From Nocardia alni (GTDB taxonomy: Bacteria; Actinomycetota; Actinomycetes; Mycobacteriales; Mycobacteriaceae): 64,000 nucleotides of DNA. The notes below the pieces were generated by a model that was given only the letters and a program-made list of their open reading frames with translations, did no database searches and was not told the DNA's origin. Positions 60,299 to 64,000 of this stretch are shown here, in pieces. Both the position numbers and the translations under genes were made by a program. Within the stretch, counting starts at the first letter, position 1. Each line of letters starts with the position of its first letter. The DNA lies in assembly GCF_019038435.1 (NCBI RefSeq), contig NZ_JAGPOX010000025.1, positions 16,695 through 80,694 of the forward strand. The letters are read 5' to 3'.

Positions 60299-62112
60299 TG
60301 CGAGTGCTGCTCACCGGTGCGGCGGGCTTCATCGGCTCCCATGTGCACCGGGCCCTCGCCACCGCCGGGCACGAGGTGATCGCGGTCGACGCCCTGCTCG
60401 AACCGGTGCACCCCGCAGCCGGACCCCCCGAGGGCGTCACACCGATCGATATCCGAGACCCGGACGCCCTCGTCCCGCTGCTGCGCGGCATCGACGTGGT
60501 CGTACATCTGGCCGCCGCCCTGCCACCCGGATCACTGGAGCCGAATGCGCTCGTAGCAGCGCCCGCTCGGGTCTCGGGGCCACCGGCGATCGAGGTGGTA
60601 CAGGATGCCGTCGCCGTGGATCCGGACGTGACCGATCGATACCGAATCGTCGGAGACCACCGGACCGAGCAACTGCCTCGACCGAGTGGGTTGCCTCGAA
60701 ATGGTGGGCAGCCCCGGACGGGTGAGTCGCCCCGGAATGGTGGGCAGCCTCGGTCGGGTGAACCGCCTCGAAATGGTGGGCAGCCTCGGCCGGGTGAACC
60801 GCCTCCAAATGGTGGGCAGCCTCGGCCGGGTGAACCGCCTCGGACTGGTGAGCCGCCGCTGACGGGTGGGTTTTCTCGGGTTGGTGGGCAGTCTCGGACG
60901 GGTGAGCAGCAGGAGGGCGGTGGGTCGTCCGGGACCGGTGGGCAGCCCAGGGCCGGTGGGGTGCCCCAGGCTGGTCGCCAGTCGCGAGTAGGTGGGCAAG
61001 AGTCTCGGCCGGGTGAGCCGCCTTTGACTGGTGGGTTTCCTCGGATCGGTGAGCAGCCTCGGCCGGGTGAGCAGTCTTGGAAGGCCGAACAGCCCCGGTC
61101 CGGCGGGCAGCTCCCGGCGGGCGAGTCGGCCCGGGCCGGTGAGCAGTCTCTGTCCGGAGAACAGCGCCGGGCCGCGGCGGTCCCCGACACGACTGCGGAG
61201 CTTCAAGCGGCCGCGCAGCGTGAGGCGATGGCCGCGCACCGCGCGTTGGCGGCGCAGCGGCGCGGTGCGAGTGGTGCGCGGCAGAAGGCCGGGTATGCGC
61301 CGCGTCCGGGGGAGCCCACGATGCAGGAGGGGCCGAACTTCGCCGCGCACAATGATTTCGGGACCGCGGTGTTGCTGGCGGCGATGGAACGGGCCGGAAT
61401 CGAGCGGTTGGTGCTCGGATCGTCGGTCTCGGTGTATGGGGAGGGGCGTTACCGCGGGCTGCGCAGCGGGCCGTTCTTTCCGGGCGTGCGCCTGCGGGGG
61501 GATCTCGACCGCGGCATGTTCGATCATCGTGCGCCGCGGACCGGGGAGATCCTGACCTGGGAGACGGTCGGGGAGGACACTCCGCTGCGGCCCCGGACCG
61601 CCTATGCGGCAAGCAAAGTCGCGCAGGAGAATTATGCGATGGCATGGAGCGCCACAACCGGCGGCGGGGTGACGGTCCTGCGTTACCACCATGTGTACGG
61701 CGATCCGATCGGGGAAAACCCTGCCTTGACAGCGCATTCCGGAGTCGCGGCGCGATTTCGGGCGGAATTGGCCGCCGGGGGAGCGCCTTTCGTCTTCGAG
61801 GACGGCGGCCAGGTGCGGGACTTCGTGCACGTGCGCGATATCGCCGCGGCAACGGTCGCCGTCGTGCAGCGCCCCCTGTCGGGCTTCGCCCCGCTGAATA
61901 TCGCCTCCGGCCACCCGATCACGCTGTGGGAGGTGGCCTCGATCATGTCCCGGGCCTGCGGCGGCCCCCGTCCCGTCGTCAGCGGCCAATACCGGATGAC
62001 CGACGCCCGGCACATCGCCGCCAACCCCGAACGCGCCCGCCGCACAGTCGACTTCACTGCGGCGATCGCACCCGAACAGGGTTTGGCCGACTACGTGATG
62101 CCCATTCGCTGA
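60298..62112 (+). CDS. NAD-dependent epimerase/dehydratase (GalE3-like) with large repeat insertion
   Basis: A 604-residue extended short-chain dehydrogenase. The Rossmann NAD motif GAAGFIGSH (7-15) is followed by VVVHLAA. Then about 250 residues (roughly 100-350) are low-complexity, built from a 12-residue unit like RPGEPPRNGGQP. The enzyme core resumes at NFAAHNDFGTAVLLAAMERAGI and carries LGSSVSVYG, the Tyr436-x3-Lys440 catalytic motif (AYAASK) and the C-terminal NIASGHPITLWEVA. By position after MTAP it matches mycobacterial GalE3 (Rv0536), which is about 346 residues, so the insertion is the extra material. The enzyme could remain active, because both halves are intact; its sugar substrate is unknown. 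The 3' end overlaps the next gene by 22 bases. Confidence 0.78.
   Translation: MRVLLTGAAGFIGSHVHRALATAGHEVIAVDALLEPVHPAAGPPEGVTPIDIRDPDALVPLLRGIDVVVHLAAALPPGSLEPNALVAAPARVSGPPAIEVVQDAVAVDPDVTDRYRIVGDHRTEQLPRPSGLPRNGGQPRTGESPRNGGQPRSGEPPRNGGQPRPGEPPPNGGQPRPGEPPRTGEPPLTGGFSRVGGQSRTGEQQEGGGSSGTGGQPRAGGVPQAGRQSRVGGQESRPGEPPLTGGFPRIGEQPRPGEQSWKAEQPRSGGQLPAGESARAGEQSLSGEQRRAAAVPDTTAELQAAAQREAMAAHRALAAQRRGASGARQKAGYAPRPGEPTMQEGPNFAAHNDFGTAVLLAAMERAGIERLVLGSSVSVYGEGRYRGLRSGPFFPGVRLRGDLDRGMFDHRAPRTGEILTWETVGEDTPLRPRTAYAASKVAQENYAMAWSATTGGGVTVLRYHHVYGDPIGENPALTAHSGVAARFRAELAAGGAPFVFEDGGQVRDFVHVRDIAAATVAVVQRPLSGFAPLNIASGHPITLWEVASIMSRACGGPRPVVSGQYRMTDARHIAANPERARRTVDFTAAIAPEQGLADYVMPIR
60664..61140 (+). 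repeat. 36-bp minisatellite inside the epimerase gene
   Basis: The string aatggtgggcagc recurs at exactly 36-base spacing at 60700, 60736, 60772 and 60808; beyond that it decays into related GGQP/GEPP/TGG-type units to about 61140. Being a multiple of three, it preserves the frame and can vary in copy number. Confidence 0.85.
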
Positions 62113-63158
62113 GCGTCATACGCGCGTTCTGCCATCCCCGCATGCAGTTCGAAGCGCACCAGGGCGAAGTGCGGCGGCGACTGCGGCTCTATGCCATAGG
62201 GCAGAGGGGTGACCTCGGCGTCGGTCAGCAGCCAGCCGCCCCCGGTCGCGGCCAGGCGTAGAGCGGACAGGGTGAGGACAGGTTTACCGGCGCGAATATC
62301 GCTGCGGGCGGCCATGATTCGATGGAGGTCGTCGGGGTGCGGGAGGGTGCTCTCCTCGGTGTCGCCGGACCAGCGCAGGCCGGGAATGGGGCCGTTGATC
62401 CAACGCACCACCCGGACCCGCTCGGTGTCCACCACCGCCAGATACAGGTCCGGATTCGCACTGACCAGCGTGTCCACCGTCGCTGCCTCGAACGATTTAC
62501 TCTGCGGTGCGACACTGTCGGTGATATCGACGAGCAATCCGCGCCAGCGCCGGGGATCCGCGGTGTCGTTGCGGGAGGCGGTCATCACCGTGCGCAGCCC
62601 GCTCTTGGCGCGCACCGACATCTCGCCCAGCCACCGCGCGCCCGGTTCGGAATGCGCCATGGTCGCGGCCCACTCCAGCGCGCCGTCGAAACGTTCCACG
62701 TATTCGAAGCTCTCCGCGCCGCGCCACACGGAACGGCCGTGGTCGAAATCCGGCCCGAGCCCCGGCGAGGTCACCTCGAGGCGGCGGTCGTCGTTGGTGT
62801 AGACGTACGATGCCGCCCCGGCGGGCGCCGTATCGCCCTCGCCCACCCGGAAGTGCACACCGTGCACCCAATCACCCACGCCCACAAGGGGAATCGCCAG
62901 CGCCCGCTTCCGCGACCACGCGGACCGGGAGGTGGGCAGTATGCGTTCGACCGGCTCCCGCGACGCGCACGCGGTCGCGATGAGCGGCAGTAACTTGCCG
63001 GGCACCATGCGCACCAGAGACTTCCAGTGCCGCGGCGAGGTACCCACAGCCAGCACCGACCATGTCTGCGGCGGCCCCAGCGTCTCGACCAGCAGCCACT
63101 CACCGAGATCCACGTGCCCGACCTCCTGAATCGCTGGGTACCCTCTGGCGGTTGCCAC
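62091..63158 (-). CDS. PAS-like domain protein of actinobacteria, function unknown
   Basis: A 355-residue cytoplasmic protein. It starts EVGHVDLGEWLLVETLGPP. Two regions look PAS-like: residues about 120-220 end in GLLVDITDSVAPQ, similar to the G-x-V-x-D-I-T end of PAS domains; residues about 235-290 carry RVVRWINGPIPGLRW and LPHPDDLHRI, like the HPDD end of PAS fold-3. No kinase, GGDEF or DNA-binding domain is attached, so it may be a sensor scaffold. I do not recognise the whole family. It is encoded opposite to the epimerase gene (22-base overlap) and divergent from the FMN reductase. Confidence 0.55.
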   Translation of the reverse strand: MATARGYPAIQEVGHVDLGEWLLVETLGPPQTWSVLAVGTSPRHWKSLVRMVPGKLLPLIATACASREPVERILPTSRSAWSRKRALAIPLVGVGDWVHGVHFRVGEGDTAPAGAASYVYTNDDRRLEVTSPGLGPDFDHGRSVWRGAESFEYVERFDGALEWAATMAHSEPGARWLGEMSVRAKSGLRTVMTASRNDTADPRRWRGLLVDITDSVAPQSKSFEAATVDTLVSANPDLYLAVVDTERVRVVRWINGPIPGLRWSGDTEESTLPHPDDLHRIMAARSDIRAGKPVLTLSALRLAATGGGWLLTDAEVTPLPYGIEPQSPPHFALVRFELHAGMAERAYDAQRMGIT

Positions 63159-63234
63159 AGTCAGCGAATATCGTGCACGATCGCCCCAGCGCGACGCAGA
63201 TGAGGGTCAGCTCTGTTCGATTAGGCTCGTGCGC

Positions 63235-63795
63235 ATGGACAGTCCACTGCGGCTCGAGGTCATCGTCGCCAGCGTGCGGCCCGGAAGGTTCGCACCGGTC
63301 GTCGCGGACTGGTTTCTGCGCACCGCCCGCTCGGATGCCCGATTCGACGTCGGCGTCATCGATCTGCTGCACATCCCCCTGCCGACGGACCTGTCGGAGA
63401 CCCCCGAGGTCGCGGCATATCGCGAACGTCTCGCCGCCGCAGCCGCTTTCGTCGTGGTGACCTCGGAGTACAACCACGGCTATCCGGCCTCGGTGAAGAC
63501 CGCCCTGGACACCGCCAAACACGAATGGCGGGCCAAACCCATCGGATTCGTCGGCTACGGCGGCCTGTCGGGCGGCCTGCGCGCGATCGAACAGCTCCGT
63601 CAGGTCGTCGCCGAGATCCACATGGTCTCGATCCGCGAGTCGGTCAGCTTCCACCAGGCCAAACGCGCCTTCGACGCCGACGGCGAAACCAAGGATGGCG
63701 CCGCGATCGACGCCGCCCAACGCATGCTCGGCCAATTGGCCTGGTGGGGCCGCCACCTACGCACCGCCCGCACCACCGACCCCTACCCGAGCTGA
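63235..63795 (+). CDS. NADPH-dependent FMN reductase family protein
   Basis: A 186-residue flavodoxin-like fold protein. VIVASVRPGRFAPVVADWF is the phosphate-binding loop, and VVVTSEYNHGYPASVKTALDTA plus IGFVGYGGLSGGLRAIEQLR are flavin-binding signatures of the NAD(P)H-dependent FMN/quinone reductase family. I chose the ATG at 63235; a GTG two codons upstream is possible. Likely a soluble reductase for FMN, quinones or azo/nitro compounds. The remaining 205 bases of the window (63796-64000) show no supported gene. Confidence 0.82.
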   Translation: MDSPLRLEVIVASVRPGRFAPVVADWFLRTARSDARFDVGVIDLLHIPLPTDLSETPEVAAYRERLAAAAAFVVVTSEYNHGYPASVKTALDTAKHEWRAKPIGFVGYGGLSGGLRAIEQLRQVVAEIHMVSIRESVSFHQAKRAFDADGETKDGAAIDAAQRMLGQLAWWGRHLRTARTTDPYPS

Positions 63796-64000
63796 GACCA
63801 TTGCCCATTGGCGCCCCGCACGCCCGATCGGTGAAGACCAGTTCGTCATTCGGGTGCACCGGATCCCGTGATCAGCGGCTCGGCCCAGCGTTGGTTTGTC
63901 GGCGCCGCGGGCAAGTCCGAAAAACGGAGCGGGAGTGCGGAATCGGCGGCTCATCGGAGGAATGGTCCGGGCGTGGACTCGTCAGCGATCCATCGGGGGG

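Noticed and set aside
60532..62013. Long minus-strand frames opposite the epimerase repeats
   Set aside because: They mirror the GC-rich repeat and contain no motif; the plus frame holds an intact enzyme.
63644..63954. Minus-strand frames at the right end of the window
   Set aside because: Arg/Gly-rich shadows overlapping the FMN reductase end; no supported gene after 63795.

Overview
The window is high-GC DNA (around two thirds G+C) from a mycolic-acid actinomycete, most probably a Nocardia or close relative. Supporting this are a complete ESX (type VII secretion) locus with PE, PPE, EspG and EspI-like genes, an F420-type LLM oxidoreductase, the C-minus form of ribosomal protein S4, an MTAP/GalE3-like gene pair arranged as in mycobacteria, and large WXG-type secreted proteins. 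No tRNA, rRNA, IS element, prophage or CRISPR array was seen.

Layout. (1) 1-6260: ESX substrate module A. It holds a 5'-truncated repeat protein, an 815-residue Gly-rich WXG-type protein, an EspG-like protein, two WXG100-like proteins, a small Cys protein and a YbaB-like protein. (2) 6283-22333: a giant 4769-residue CpnT-like polymorphic protein, followed by a 533-residue immunity-like protein. (3) 22616-25316: substrate module B (WXG-like protein, a 474-residue relative of the 815-residue protein, and a second EspG-like protein), then a serine hydrolase. (4) 26567-32556: module C, an EspD/EspH-like, YbaB, EspC-like, EspA-position protein, PE, PPE, EspG, EsxB and EsxA series. (5) 32632-45400: the ESX machine, eccE(-), eccB(+), eccA(-), eccD-mycP-eccC(+). 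(6) 45467-50777: DUF4254-like protein, GntR regulator, GNAT acetyltransferase, cold-shock-like protein, a lower-GC secreted protein and an EspI-like ATPase. (7) 51227-56050: housekeeping operon infA-rpmJ-rpsM-rpsK-rpsD-rpoA-rplQ-truA. (8) 55963-63795: a NarI-like membrane protein, a hypothetical protein, an F420 oxidoreductase, a CsoR-type repressor, MTAP, an NAD-dependent epimerase carrying a large repeat insertion, a PAS-like protein and an FMN reductase.

How it fits together. EccB, EccC, EccD and EccE form the inner-membrane channel, EccA and the EspG-like proteins handle substrates in the cytoplasm, and MycP is the membrane-anchored protease. Three substrate modules, each with its own EspG-like gene, lie next to the machine, so the region reads as one export system with several dedicated cargo sets.

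The most unusual cargo is the giant protein. It carries two papain-like deamidase/protease domains in tandem: the first has lost all three catalytic positions and the second keeps Cys885/His969/Asp984. It also carries two metallopeptidase-like domains: the first has HEWTH and the second the broken HTAIH. Next come a kinase-like domain, thousands of residues of helical repeats, a collagen-like stretch and a C-terminal domain I do not recognise. The gene after it encodes a plausible immunity protein. This is the best candidate for an undescribed system. All functions are read from sequence alone.
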